Positions 42,754 to 52,920 are shown, counted from the stretch's first letter. The stretch: 64,000 nucleotides of DNA from an uncultured archaeon (GCA_000965745.1 CP009479.1:2056457-2120456), one strand, 5' to 3'. Numbers and translations are program-made. The notes: a model not told the origin generated them from the letters alone.

Positions 42754-43194
42754 ATGGCAAGAATGCACACGAGGAAAAAAGGGAAATCCGGCTCAAGAGC
42801 CCAATTCTCAACTGAGAACCATACCTGGGTGGAAATGAGCAATGATGAGATAAAGGAGACTGTTGTCAAGCTCAAGAATGAGGGGCTTTCCAAATCCCTT
42901 ATAGGGATAAGGCTCAGGGACCAGTACGGAATACCCAGCACCAAGGTCATGTTCAACCAGAAGCTTGGTGTCCTGCTTGGGTCAGAGGGTTTGGCTGAAA
43001 ACATACCAGAAGACCTCAACAACCTGATATCCAGGTACCAGAGAGTCAAGAGGCACAATCAGCTCAACAGCAAAGATACCGCAAATGCCAGAAACGGTGC
43101 CCTCATCATGGCAAAGATCCTGAGGCTTGTAAGGTATTACAAGAGGAAGGGAGTGCTTCCGGCAGAGTGGAAACTTGGCAGAGTAATCAAATAG
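42754..43194 (+). CDS. rps15: 30S ribosomal protein S15
   Basis: 146 residues of archaeal/eukaryotic-type S15 with the N-terminal extension M-A-R-M-H-T-R-K-K-G-K-S-G-S. The core L-I-G-I-R-L-R-D-Q-Y-G-I-P and the C-terminal L-R-L-V-R-Y-Y-K-R-K-G-V-L-P are typical. It binds 16S rRNA in the platform. The DHH nuclease gene begins 2 bases after its stop, a linkage common in euryarchaea. Confidence 0.95.
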   Translation: MARMHTRKKGKSGSRAQFSTENHTWVEMSNDEIKETVVKLKNEGLSKSLIGIRLRDQYGIPSTKVMFNQKLGVLLGSEGLAENIPEDLNNLISRYQRVKRHNQLNSKDTANARNGALIMAKILRLVRYYKRKGVLPAEWKLGRVIK

Positions 43195-43196
43195 AA

Positions 43197-44555
43197 ATGC
43201 TCAGCGAAGTGGTTGACGAGAATTTTCAAGAGGCCCTCACAAGAGGGTCAAAACTTATTCTTTCGAACGATTATGTAAGAGTGCTGGCACATTATGACGG
43301 TGACGGCACGAGCGCTGCCATAATACTTGCAACTGCCCTTGAGAGAAAAGGAATAAAATACCATCTGGGATACATAAAAAGCCTTGACGGCGATAGCTTC
43401 AGGAAACGTCTGGAAGAAGAGAAAGATGTTTTCACGGTTATAGTGGACGCAGGATCGGATCAGGCCCAGTACATTTCAGATTTCGGGAATGTGGTAATCC
43501 TGGATCACCATTTCTACACAAAATCAACCGTCGCCTGCCTCAACATCAATGCACGCGACTATGGCGTTGATGGAACGAGGGAGGCTTGCGGTGCAACAAT
43601 GGCTTACCTTATGGCGCTGGCCATCGATGAGGACAACAAAGACCTGCTGCCATTCTTTCTTTCGGGTGTTATAGCAGACAAGCAGGACATTGGCGGTCTT
43701 GAAGGCCTGAACAGGAAGATAATGGACGTTTACGGCAAGGGTGCAACCAGCACCAGGATGCTGAACTTCGAGGGCCAGAATCTTCTGGATTCGATAACAT
43801 ACTCAACAGACCCTTTCTTCCTGGATCTTTCCGGCTATCCCGAAAATGTCAGGAAATTCCTTTCTGACCTGGGCATAGACCCAGCAAAGAAATTCATTGA
43901 CGTAACGGAAGACCAGAAACGTGAGCTCGCAGCAAACCTTGCGATTAGGATGCTCTCACAGAAAGTGGGAACTGAGGCCCTGAAATACCTGGAGTCGGAT
44001 ATAGTCTCCTTCAAGGGCACAGAGTTCACGTCAAAAGAGATAAGCAGCATCGTCGACGGAAACAGCAAGATGGGCATGAATTCACTCTCTGTCCAGTATT
44101 TCCTTGGTGATGACTCTGTCAAGGAAGAGCTGATTTCAAACTGGAAAATATTCAAGACAAAACTCATAGACTACATCTATCGCGCACTCAAGGACACGTA
44201 TAATGAAAGCAATGTCAGGTACTTCTATGCCCCCGAATCTGAAATGGCGGGCTCAATAAGTGGGATAATGATGCTGTACCTTCTGGACCAGGAAAAGCCG
44301 CTAGTTGGATTCAGTGTCAATACCGAGAACACCAAGGTTTCGGGGAGGGGTACGCGAAAAATGGTTGCCAAAGGTCTGAACCTCTCCGTGATCATGAAGG
44401 AGTGCAGCCGCGAAGTAGGCGGAAACGGCGGAGGGCATGATATTGCAGCAGGTGCCGTTATTCCAAGAGGTTCTGAGAAGCAGTTTGTCACTCTGGTAAA
44501 CAAAATGGTAGGCGAACAGCTAACTGGAACGAAAGTGCAAACAAAAAAGATATAA
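43197..44555 (+). CDS. DHH-family single-strand exonuclease (GAN/RecJ-like)
   Basis: About 452 residues from ATG 43197, just after the rps15 stop. The DHH phosphoesterase motifs are A-H-Y-D-G-D-G-T-S, V-D-A-G-S-D, I-L-D-H-H-F and I-A-D-K-Q-D. The DHHA1 domain ends with N-G-G-G-H-D-I-A-A-G-A. Archaeal RecJ-like proteins of this kind include GAN, which binds the replicative helicase complex (GINS). It probably processes single-stranded DNA or RNA ends in replication. A GTG at 43167 inside rps15 is a less likely start. Confidence 0.88.
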   Translation: MLSEVVDENFQEALTRGSKLILSNDYVRVLAHYDGDGTSAAIILATALERKGIKYHLGYIKSLDGDSFRKRLEEEKDVFTVIVDAGSDQAQYISDFGNVVILDHHFYTKSTVACLNINARDYGVDGTREACGATMAYLMALAIDEDNKDLLPFFLSGVIADKQDIGGLEGLNRKIMDVYGKGATSTRMLNFEGQNLLDSITYSTDPFFLDLSGYPENVRKFLSDLGIDPAKKFIDVTEDQKRELAANLAIRMLSQKVGTEALKYLESDIVSFKGTEFTSKEISSIVDGNSKMGMNSLSVQYFLGDDSVKEELISNWKIFKTKLIDYIYRALKDTYNESNVRYFYAPESEMAGSISGIMMLYLLDQEKPLVGFSVNTENTKVSGRGTRKMVAKGLNLSVIMKECSREVGGNGGGHDIAAGAVIPRGSEKQFVTLVNKMVGEQLTGTKVQTKKI

Positions 44556-44578
44556 AGTAACAACTTATTTCAACTTGA

Positions 44579-45223
44579 ATGAGCCGTATAGGCATATTTA
44601 CACTTGACTTCAAGTTCTACCACGATGTTATTAAAGACCTGAGAAGCTGGAATCTGCCTTTTACAAGCATTGAGTCACCCGACAATGTTCCCCGGGACGT
44701 TTCTGTTATTCTGAGTTCAGTGAATGATGAATATGACCTTCCTAACCAGATAAAGGCCGAAAACCCGACAAGCGGAATAAGAATGGCTCTGCCGAGACTG
44801 ATGAACAAGACCCAGTTCAAGAGCCTGGTCATAGGGATAGACCCCGGCCCAAAGCCGGGAATCGCAGTCCTTGCCGACGGAGTTCTCCTGGAAGCTTATG
44901 AATGCTCAAGCACGAGAAAGGTGAGAAAGGAAGTGCACGACATCTCCTCCGGATACTTTTACAGGGAGATCATGGTCAAGATTGGGGATGGGGACGCCCC
45001 CAACAGGAATGAGATCATAAAATCAATTGAGAAACTGGGTATATCGATTCTTGTGGTTGACGAGAAGAACACGAGCACACCGCATAAGGTTCACGACAAT
45101 GCCCTTTCTGCTGCCAGAATTGCCCAGTTGAACGGTGTATTTGATGTAAAGTTCAATGAGAAATTCAGCAGAAAAACGGTTTATGAAAAAGAATTCACGA
45201 CGCTTCTTAGCGTCATCAGGTAA
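44579..45223 (+). CDS. archaeal RNase H/RuvC-fold protein, unknown role
   Basis: 214 residues. The second half starts a RNase H-like fold: S-L-V-I-G-I-D-P-G-P-K-P-G-I-A-V-L, then strand/helix elements and I-L-V-V-D-E-K-N-T-S-T-P, ending with D-N-A-L-S-A-A-R-I-A. Candidate acidic residues are Asp in G-I-D-P-G, Asp/Glu in V-V-D-E and Asp in H-D-N-A. A nuclease or RuvC-like role is suggested, as is a link to the DHH nuclease upstream, but nothing more exact can be claimed. A TATA-like gatataaag precedes it. Confidence 0.65.
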   Translation: MSRIGIFTLDFKFYHDVIKDLRSWNLPFTSIESPDNVPRDVSVILSSVNDEYDLPNQIKAENPTSGIRMALPRLMNKTQFKSLVIGIDPGPKPGIAVLADGVLLEAYECSSTRKVRKEVHDISSGYFYREIMVKIGDGDAPNRNEIIKSIEKLGISILVVDEKNTSTPHKVHDNALSAARIAQLNGVFDVKFNEKFSRKTVYEKEFTTLLSVIR

Positions 45224-45236
45224 TTTTAAGATCCTG

Positions 45237-46019
45237 TTACTTTCTCCATTTGGGCCTTCTCTCGCCGACTCTGGGTCTTCTTCCGGCACCCATTGCCATG
45301 ACAAACATGAATACTCCAACTACTGCGACTATGTAGTATATCCAGTTGTAGTTAGGCGGCTGGCCATAATAGAAATGAGTCGTTGCAGAATTGCCCCCTC
45401 CGTTTATTGAAAGCATTGTGTTGTTGACTTCGGCCTTCAATGTGTGGTCACCATTTGTAATGTAAGGTGCAAGCCAGGTATAGTTGACGATGACTGTCTG
45501 GCCGGGGCCTACCGCGGCTACGGTCTTGCTGGCAATATAGGTGTTGTCAACATAGAAGTTCACCGTGACATTATACATTGAAACAGTGTTCTTGTTGGTT
45601 ATAGCTGCGTGAAGGTATATCGGCTGTATCACGTTCACCACATATGTTGAACTGGACCTGTGTACCCCTGATGATGAAGATGCTGTTGTTTTTACAAGGA
45701 ATGTCAACTGCTGGCTCTCCTGAGGTGCTTTTATCTTCACGCTGAAATCCGGGTTTGACACCGAGAAGTTGTGGTAGGTGTTTGTTGGAGAAAACCCGGT
45801 CATGTTCTCTCCCGAAAAGTAGACTGTAACAGTGTAGTTGCTGAATCCGTATGTGTTATTCACGTACATTGTGAAGGTCTGGCCGCCGTATACGTAAAAC
45901 GGGACGTTGACCTGGGTATTGTATACGCTATTGGAAGTTGGTGCAGCAGATGCCACTGCCGCGACTGATCCCGATGAAACCAATAATAGGATTAGTGAGA
46001 GTATTAGTGCCTTTTTCAT
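45237..46019 (-). CDS. Sec-exported surface protein with C-terminal membrane anchor
   Basis: 260 residues: a signal peptide (K-K-A-L-I-L-S-L-I-L-L-L-V-S-S), two beta-sandwich domains of about 90 residues with many N-X-S/T sites, the second CARDB-like (V-S-M-Y-N-V-T-V-N-F-Y-V-D), then a membrane helix and a very basic tail (R-R-P-R-V-G-E-R-R-P-K-W-R-K). The topology is outside with an inner anchor. Its ATG overlaps the aglB stop by one base (TAATG), so the two are translated together. It may be an accessory subunit of the glycosylation complex or one of its substrates. Confidence 0.7.
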   Translation of the reverse strand: MKKALILSLILLLVSSGSVAAVASAAPTSNSVYNTQVNVPFYVYGGQTFTMYVNNTYGFSNYTVTVYFSGENMTGFSPTNTYHNFSVSNPDFSVKIKAPQESQQLTFLVKTTASSSSGVHRSSSTYVVNVIQPIYLHAAITNKNTVSMYNVTVNFYVDNTYIASKTVAAVGPGQTVIVNYTWLAPYITNGDHTLKAEVNNTMLSINGGGNSATTHFYYGQPPNYNWIYYIVAVVGVFMFVMAMGAGRRPRVGERRPKWRK

Positions 46020-49000
46020 TATCTTTTACCCCTGTTCCTTGATCTGACTCCTGAAGCAATCAGGCCAGCGACTACTATCACCGCTATCATTATAAGGCCT
46101 ATCTCAAGGCTTCCGAAAGGATTTCCGGTGTAATTGCTCATGATTCCCTGCCCTTTTGGGTATGGAGATAGAGAGGATATTACAGGCACAGAAGAGGATA
46201 CAGTTACCTTGTGATTTACAGCCGTCGAGTTGAAGTATGTGTCAAAGGATACTGCCTGGGCCTGGCCACTGCCTGTTGGCGTCATGACTACAAATACAGT
46301 AATACTTGTGTTGTAGGGTATTGTGACGCTGTTTCCCACCTGTGAGGCTGCATAGAAGGTAGCTTTCCAGTTATATTCCGAGAGTGTGGTAAGGGAACTC
46401 TGCGGGATGGAGAAATTTACCTTTATTGCCTCATTCCCTGTATTCTTCAATACAACTGGAACCCAGACCTTGGTGCCGTTGGGGATTGCCAGGCTAGCTG
46501 TCTGTGAAGCACTGAAACCAGATACGCCGACAACGTTCGCATTGATGTACCCATTCGTTGTCTGGCCGTTGTATGAAAGCACCACAGGTATCCGGTTAAG
46601 TCCGGCAGGTGGGTTGTGCTGCCCTGTAACATTAACGGAGACATTCATTATCTGGCCGGGTTGTATTTCCATAGAAGTTCTGTTGAAAACCATGGACCAC
46701 TGCCCTGAACCGGATGAAAGTGTCACGTTTACTGCGCTGTTTCCGGAATTGAGTATGCTTACCCCGGCGTCGAACGTCCCGTTACCCCCGATATTTGGAG
46801 TCTGGGTTGTCTGGGTGATTACAAAGCTGTATACTTCTGATTTTTCAAGAGTTACAGTCACATAGCTGTTTTTGTGGATATAAGCAGTATAGTTGGTTCC
46901 GTAAGTCACCTGTATTGTCGTCCCATTGTATATGGCCTGAGATTCGGTCTGGCTCGCAGAGAAGGTGAAATTGCCAATCGGCAGCAGGAATGGTCCCGCA
47001 GTGGAATTCACCAGAAGCTTCTGGGAACCAATCGATATCGTGACATTTGTTTGAAGCAACTGTGTTTTCAGGTTTACAGACACATATGTCTTGTACCCGT
47101 TTTCCATGGAAATGTTGTATTCGTTATAACCAGAGAAGGGCTTGACGGTCTCGCTTGCGAAATATGCCTGTGACGACTGGTTATTTATAGCGTAAACCGT
47201 GTAGGTTCCATGAGGCACGGTGATGTTGAAGTACCCTGTAGAGTTGGTTCTCGCTTGATCCGCAACTTTTCCTTCAGAGTTAAGCAGCATTACCAGAGTG
47301 TATGGGGAGGGTTGTCCGCCGAATGTGGCCTTTCCATAGATTCCCGTATAAGCTTCCGTGGAGGAAACACTCACGTTGAGATTCCTGTTTGCCGTAAGAG
47401 ACAGTGAAGAACTGCCTGAAAGATAGTATGACCCCGTGCTGTTTGAATACATGTTCTTGTAATAAACCTGATAATCAGTTGCGGTAAGGATCCACGCCCC
47501 CTTTGTAAGATTTACCACCATATTTCCAGTCTTGACCAGGTAATATCCCCCACTGAGTGAAAGTGAGTTTGTCAGGTTGAGTTGGTAGCCCTGCTGGTAA
47601 TTGAATGCAAGATCCCTGTTGCCGGTTATGTTGACCAGGTCCTGATAGACTTTCGAACCATTTGTTGCATAAACAGTATACACTCCAAGAAGCACCCTGG
47701 AATTGTCAGCAACATGTTGCCCTGCTGAATTGAATAGCGAAATGCTCGCTGCCCCATTGACGGACACGGCGGCATACTGCTTGACCGGCGAAACGTATGT
47801 GTTTCCTGCGGTTGTCACAATGTACACTGGATTGGCAGGAGCCGCCTGCAACGTGGTTGAGGTGATCTTGCCGTAGTATATTCCGGGAACTATGTTCCCT
47901 GATGCATAATTGTTGCTGATAGTCAGGTTATAGTCACGCGTGCCGTAAAGCTGGAGGACTCCGTTGACAACCGGATTGCCAGGGGCAGTTGCAAAGGATA
48001 TGTGCAATGGGCTGTTGTTCGGTGTGACCGGAAGATACAGGGAACTCCCGGTGACACCGGACTGCGGCGCCGAATAGAATGGGGAAGCGTATGTTACATA
48101 GAACTGAGACGCATTGTTCTGCACGTAATCCAGCTGAGCGTAACCCTGCTTTCCAACAGTCGTGTACATTACTGGTATATTGGACTGATAGAGTGTCAAT
48201 ATCCCGGTATCAACTGCTGACTGTGCATTATAGCCACCTGCTACTGCCTTGTTGTATACGAACACCGAGGTATCCTGGTTTATGGCAAGGGTCAGATTAA
48301 CTGTCTGGTTTGACGCAAGGTAAACGTGCCTGAACGCGGAGTAGGGATTCCCGAGATATGATGAAACACCCGCAATGCTATAGCTCTGTGCTGGAAGAGC
48401 CACAGTTGCTGTTACCTGCCTGGTGAAGTTGAACTGGAGCATTCCGTCGGAGCTCAAGACCTGGTAGAATCCCCGATACAGGTTTACGTTCTTCAACGTT
48501 GAGCCAATTGAAAGGTAGCTTGCTTTCTGCAGAGTCATGTTCTCCCAGATCTGCGAGGTAAGTGTGAAAGTACTTAAAGCAACCGAACCGCCTGATTGAA
48601 CGTATTCAGTATAAGTGCCATACGGCAGCCTTTCACTGTAGAATCCGTTGGCGGTTGTTTTTACCTCGTAGTACTGGCTGTAGATGCCGTTTTCCATGAA
48701 CTTGACTGTTGTTCCAGCCGCAGCACCCTTGACCTGACCGTTCACTGTGGCTGATACTTTTGGTGTAAGATTCAACGATGTGTTCATGCCCCAAGCATTG
48801 AACGTGATGTGAGAAAGGGCACTAACAGAATTGTTGTTGTATGCATACAGTGTGTAATTTCCGGGTGTAACCCATAAAATTGCCTGTCCTGTGCTGTTTG
48901 TCACATTCTCTGTTACCATGCCCGATGATCCTTCGGCTTTGACCGTGTAATCCGGCAGTTTCGATCCGCCAGCGCCTGTTACATTAAGGAACAGCGTGTT

Positions 49001-52000
49001 GAAGTGCACAAAGATGTCATTTACCTGTGACGCACCGTTTGAGATGTTCACATAAGAGACATTTGTGTACAGCTTGCCTCCATCGATAACCGAAGCCTCA
49101 TAGGACAGTGGAAGAAGGTTATTTGCAGAGTACTGCCCGTTTTGTATCTTAAGTGAATACGACACATTGAAGGTTTGGTTGTGCAGCTCCACTGACCCGG
49201 ACTGCACCAGGGGCTGGGAGAACACTTTTACGTTCTTCTGTTCGGTCGTGTTCTGGAATTCGTTTCTAACATAACCAGAAACGCTGTTGTTCTTAAGCAC
49301 GTAGTTCTTTTCTATCACATAGCTTGGAAGGCCTGTCGTCTGATTATAGCCTGTAACAACCCTGTTTGCCTGGTTCTCACTAACCTTCACTTTTATGTCG
49401 GTTATCGACGTCTTGCCGAGCATGAACAGGCTGTTGAATGAGCCTGTAGTAATTGCGACAGTGTCGTTACCGGGCAGTCCAACGAGACTGTAGTACCCAT
49501 TCTTGTTTGTTACTGTGGTCTGGTGAGGTATTCCATACTGATCGAAGACAGTTACCCTCATCCCGGGGGCAGGCTGTCCGTTAGGCAGGGTGATCTTGCC
49601 GGTTATGTTTGCTCCGGGGTAGTATGAGACTATTGGGGTTCCACCCGATAGCAACTGGTTTGGAGGTGGAAATATTTCTGCGACCCCTTTCCCTTCCTGC
49701 CTGTATGTGTAGGCCTGCTGGAGAGGTATGAGTTTCCAGGCATTCGGATGTGCCTGATAATTGGAATACGGGTTCCATGGAATGCCCTCATATGTGACTA
49801 CAAAGTGGCTCATGTTCCATGCCGGCATGACCTGGTATTTTGACTGGCCGAACGTTACTCCCGGTATACCGTTCACCCCGCCCGCCACGTTGGGGGAATA
49901 TCCCATGGTGAGCCTGTAAATGCTAGTGTTGTAGAACTGAGGAGTGTAAACGATACTGTAGTTGAGTGGCTGGAGACCCGGAGGTAGCTGGTTAAGCGGG
50001 AAGGTTCCATTTGCAGTTTGTGCGTATATCTGGTAGTAATTGGTCGGAACAATCTGCCCCGATGCTGATGCGTATGAAGGGGTATCAGTAAGGTAAGCTG
50101 GAGCATAGAAAATCCCAGTGTTCTGGCCGGATAGCGGGAAAAGCTGTCCGCTGTCTATCTGGATATATTTTATTGAGTTTCCTGTATCAGCTTCCAGCGC
50201 ACTGTACGCGTTGACTATTGTTGAAAGCGGATACTTGGATGCCAGTTGCCCCTTAACAAGTGCATAATATGCATTTGCGTTTGAAATGCCCTTTATGAAG
50301 CTGCCATAAACCGATGAGTTGTCCGAAATCCAGGTTTTGTACTGGGCAGGATTCTTTATTATATTATTAATGAGCAATTCCTCCTGGTGACCGAAATACA
50401 GCGACATGGTCTTATTTACGCCTGTGGTGAAGGAATTGCCGTTGTGGTTATAATCTGCCTGGATAACTCTGGAGATGAAAAGTGATACGATCTGGCTCTG
50501 ATTCTGTGCAAGAAGTATCTGCCCTGCTACTTGGTAACCTTGCTGGAAATCATCCGCGACTGCAGGATGCTGTCCCTGATATATCTCCTGGAAACCGTAA
50601 TCCCACCATGAAACATAAGCGGGCCGTTGGTTCTGAGGTATATTTGTGTCTTGTGTGGAAAGCCATTGCAAGGACTTTGATAGCGGCTGGGACGTATTCA
50701 CGATATAAAATCCGGACCCGCCGACAAACTGTGGCCCCTGTGAAGTATTGCCGAACCTCAGGGCTGGAGGGATTGTTTTGATTATCTGACTGTCAACTGA
50801 TGTTGCAGTGTTTGCTGGCACTGCCGCAGAAACCATTGCAAAACCGGCAGGTATGATCATCAGGAGCACGATAAGAACGGATGTCAAAGCGTGCATCCAG
50901 TTAATATTTCCTTTTATGGACTTGGTAACCGAGACCTGTGTGCTGACCCTTCTTTTCTTGATTTCGGTAAACTTGGAAGTTTCAGCGAAGTAAACGAGGA
51001 CTCCTGCCCCAAGTGCTGCATAAGCCGGAGCTGCAGTGATGTTGAACCTTGCAGCTGCGAAGCTCATATAGATCGATACAATCGAGAAAACCAGCAGGAA
51101 CAGATGAGATTCTTTCTTGTCCTTGAAGTACCTGTATATGATGAAGCCGACCCCTGCCATCCCAAGGATGAACTGGGCAGCCCCGAATCCGCTGATGTAT
51201 TGTCCAAGCTGAGGTGCCTGTGCCTCACCAATCGTGGTATACAGACGACTTTTTACGAAGTATCCCTGCCCGGATATAATTTCATGGAGTATTCCCGGTG
51301 CGAGCTGTCCGATAACAACAAGCCCGATGATGGCCACTACTACGATTGAAGGGATTGTTATGATCCACGGCCTTCTTCCAAAAATGTTGAATACCAGTGC
51401 GAGGCTTATCACGATAAGACCCATGTAGAGGGGGTCGAGGAGCCACAGATGGAAATATCCGTAGCCCAGCGCGTAATACGGGTATGCCCCAACGAGAAAT
51501 CCGAACAGGATGAATATTATTGTGAGGTATGTCAGATGACCGGTCGGGACTTTCATTATAATATTTATGACCAGCTGGACAACTACATAGAGCAGTATGA
51601 TTACCTCGATGTATGGATACCCCTGCCACGAAAGGATAAGCCCCCCTAGCGATGTTGCGCTTAACAGTGCATATATCGTGGCCAGCCTGTTCCGCCTCAT
51701 GTATTCAACAAGAGAAGGAATGTAACTCCTGATTCCATAGAGATTTTCAATTACTCTTGTCTTGGATATTGTGCCTATTCCTCTCTGGAAGAAATAAACT
51801 GCAAAGAATGCAAATAGCAACTCTGGAGTGTGCATCCTTCCGTCTGTCAGTATTCCCGCAGACAGGTTGCTGGGCATTAATGTGTAGAGGGTTGCTGCTA
51901 TTATTCCCGCCTTCTTGCCGAAAACCTCGTTGGTTATGAGGTAAACTGGTATGATAAGAAGTGCTCCGAACAGCGCATCAAGCTCATTGAAGAAGTAGTA

Positions 52001-52348
52001 TGCGCCAAGGTTAACACCGCCCACTGCCGGGGATATGAGCACAGCTATAAGCACTGTGAACCAGTGGAAGAAAGGTGGCCTGGGGTTGTTTGCCCCAATC
52101 GGATAATTAAGAGAAGGATCGAATAGCAACTGGTGGTGGTATGTCAGAATATATTCAATTACCCTGTAATTGTAATATGGGTCACTTCCTCCTGAGGTGT
52201 TGAAGGCGAGTCCGACCCATGCCTGGTCCCATGCAAAGAAGTTTGAGATAAATACATAGAAACTCACCAATATTAATAGAGCGGTAAACTCTGGGCGAGT
52301 TCTGAAAACTGAAAGCTTAGATTCACGGTGTTCGCCTGTTTGATCCAT
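46019..52348 (-). CDS. aglB: giant AglB/STT3-type oligosaccharyltransferase with beta-domain tail
   Basis: 2109 residues, about twice the usual AglB length. The N-terminal 490 residues hold about 13 membrane helices, with the first-loop acidic motif G-G-S-D-P-Y-Y and T-D-G-R-M-H-T-P. The catalytic/acceptor motif W-W-D-Y-G is at 581-585. From about 920 to 1950 the chain is a string of beta domains of the carboxypeptidase-regulatory type (G-K-I-T-L-P-N-G-Q-P-A-P-G-M), then an NPCBM/NEW3-like domain and a final membrane helix with R-N-R-G-K-R inside. It moves lipid-linked glycan to Asn in N-X-S/T of exported proteins. The tail itself is full of N-X-S/T sites. Confidence 0.9.
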   Translation of the reverse strand: MDQTGEHRESKLSVFRTRPEFTALLILVSFYVFISNFFAWDQAWVGLAFNTSGGSDPYYNYRVIEYILTYHHQLLFDPSLNYPIGANNPRPPFFHWFTVLIAVLISPAVGGVNLGAYYFFNELDALFGALLIIPVYLITNEVFGKKAGIIAATLYTLMPSNLSAGILTDGRMHTPELLFAFFAVYFFQRGIGTISKTRVIENLYGIRSYIPSLVEYMRRNRLATIYALLSATSLGGLILSWQGYPYIEVIILLYVVVQLVINIIMKVPTGHLTYLTIIFILFGFLVGAYPYYALGYGYFHLWLLDPLYMGLIVISLALVFNIFGRRPWIITIPSIVVVAIIGLVVIGQLAPGILHEIISGQGYFVKSRLYTTIGEAQAPQLGQYISGFGAAQFILGMAGVGFIIYRYFKDKKESHLFLLVFSIVSIYMSFAAARFNITAAPAYAALGAGVLVYFAETSKFTEIKKRRVSTQVSVTKSIKGNINWMHALTSVLIVLLMIIPAGFAMVSAAVPANTATSVDSQIIKTIPPALRFGNTSQGPQFVGGSGFYIVNTSQPLSKSLQWLSTQDTNIPQNQRPAYVSWWDYGFQEIYQGQHPAVADDFQQGYQVAGQILLAQNQSQIVSLFISRVIQADYNHNGNSFTTGVNKTMSLYFGHQEELLINNIIKNPAQYKTWISDNSSVYGSFIKGISNANAYYALVKGQLASKYPLSTIVNAYSALEADTGNSIKYIQIDSGQLFPLSGQNTGIFYAPAYLTDTPSYASASGQIVPTNYYQIYAQTANGTFPLNQLPPGLQPLNYSIVYTPQFYNTSIYRLTMGYSPNVAGGVNGIPGVTFGQSKYQVMPAWNMSHFVVTYEGIPWNPYSNYQAHPNAWKLIPLQQAYTYRQEGKGVAEIFPPPNQLLSGGTPIVSYYPGANITGKITLPNGQPAPGMRVTVFDQYGIPHQTTVTNKNGYYSLVGLPGNDTVAITTGSFNSLFMLGKTSITDIKVKVSENQANRVVTGYNQTTGLPSYVIEKNYVLKNNSVSGYVRNEFQNTTEQKNVKVFSQPLVQSGSVELHNQTFNVSYSLKIQNGQYSANNLLPLSYEASVIDGGKLYTNVSYVNISNGASQVNDIFVHFNTLFLNVTGAGGSKLPDYTVKAEGSSGMVTENVTNSTGQAILWVTPGNYTLYAYNNNSVSALSHITFNAWGMNTSLNLTPKVSATVNGQVKGAAAGTTVKFMENGIYSQYYEVKTTANGFYSERLPYGTYTEYVQSGGSVALSTFTLTSQIWENMTLQKASYLSIGSTLKNVNLYRGFYQVLSSDGMLQFNFTRQVTATVALPAQSYSIAGVSSYLGNPYSAFRHVYLASNQTVNLTLAINQDTSVFVYNKAVAGGYNAQSAVDTGILTLYQSNIPVMYTTVGKQGYAQLDYVQNNASQFYVTYASPFYSAPQSGVTGSSLYLPVTPNNSPLHISFATAPGNPVVNGVLQLYGTRDYNLTISNNYASGNIVPGIYYGKITSTTLQAAPANPVYIVTTAGNTYVSPVKQYAAVSVNGAASISLFNSAGQHVADNSRVLLGVYTVYATNGSKVYQDLVNITGNRDLAFNYQQGYQLNLTNSLSLSGGYYLVKTGNMVVNLTKGAWILTATDYQVYYKNMYSNSTGSYYLSGSSSLSLTANRNLNVSVSSTEAYTGIYGKATFGGQPSPYTLVMLLNSEGKVADQARTNSTGYFNITVPHGTYTVYAINNQSSQAYFASETVKPFSGYNEYNISMENGYKTYVSVNLKTQLLQTNVTISIGSQKLLVNSTAGPFLLPIGNFTFSASQTESQAIYNGTTIQVTYGTNYTAYIHKNSYVTVTLEKSEVYSFVITQTTQTPNIGGNGTFDAGVSILNSGNSAVNVTLSSGSGQWSMVFNRTSMEIQPGQIMNVSVNVTGQHNPPAGLNRIPVVLSYNGQTTNGYINANVVGVSGFSASQTASLAIPNGTKVWVPVVLKNTGNEAIKVNFSIPQSSLTTLSEYNWKATFYAASQVGNSVTIPYNTSITVFVVMTPTGSGQAQAVSFDTYFNSTAVNHKVTVSSSVPVISSLSPYPKGQGIMSNYTGNPFGSLEIGLIMIAVIVVAGLIASGVRSRNRGKR

Positions 52349-52452
52349 CAGTATACTACCTAGGGTGCTCTAATAGAATCTTCATATAAAAAGCTAATTT
52401 GAAAGAAAGAGCATAGTATGCTCCGGTGCAGATTTCGCACCGGCTGTATGGA

Positions 52453-52920
52453 TCAGAGCAGTGTTATTACTTCATCATCGCTGTCATAATCAAGCAATCT
52501 CGTGTATCTTCCCCATCCAATAATGAGGTTAAATGTGTTCACATCATCCTCTGAAGGAAAATTTGAGCGGATAAAATCCTCAAGTTCCTCCTTGGACATT
52601 TCAGGAACTTCCCTGCTTCTGAAATCCCTCATTAGGGAGTTGAACGGTTCAACGTTGCTGACCTGCCTCTTCAAAATCTCTTTCCTTCCGTCAATGTTGG
52701 CCTTCAGAAATTCTTTTCCAAGTCCTGTGAGGTGAATGTCACCATTCACGATGTCAAGGAGGCCAAGAGCATCAGCATCATTCAAAAGGTTCATGAGCGT
52801 GCTTCTCTCCTCATCGAGTGAGTCGTCAAGCCGAGCAATATCCACAGACTTGCCGACATCCTCCAGGATTTCAAGCAGACCAACAATATCTCCAACGCCT
52901 CTGGTTTCCAAAAGGTGCAT
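52453..52920 (-). CDS. stand-alone AAA-associated C-terminal domain protein
   Basis: 155 residues from ATG 52920. It matches the domain usually found at the C-terminus of nitrate/sulfonate-type ABC ATPases: L-L-E-I-L-E-D-V-G-K-S-V-D-I-A-R-L, L-G-L-L-D-I-V-N-G-D-I-H-L-T-G-L-G, then V-E-P-F-N-S-L and the end motif I-I-G-W-G-R-Y-T-R-L-L-D-Y-D. No ATPase domain is attached and none is nearby. It may act as a regulator or as the helper of an ATPase elsewhere. The longer frame (to 52995) overlaps the divergent gene, so the shorter start is used. Confidence 0.75.
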   Translation of the reverse strand: MHLLETRGVGDIVGLLEILEDVGKSVDIARLDDSLDEERSTLMNLLNDADALGLLDIVNGDIHLTGLGKEFLKANIDGRKEILKRQVSNVEPFNSLMRDFRSREVPEMSKEELEDFIRSNFPSEDDVNTFNLIIGWGRYTRLLDYDSDDEVITLL

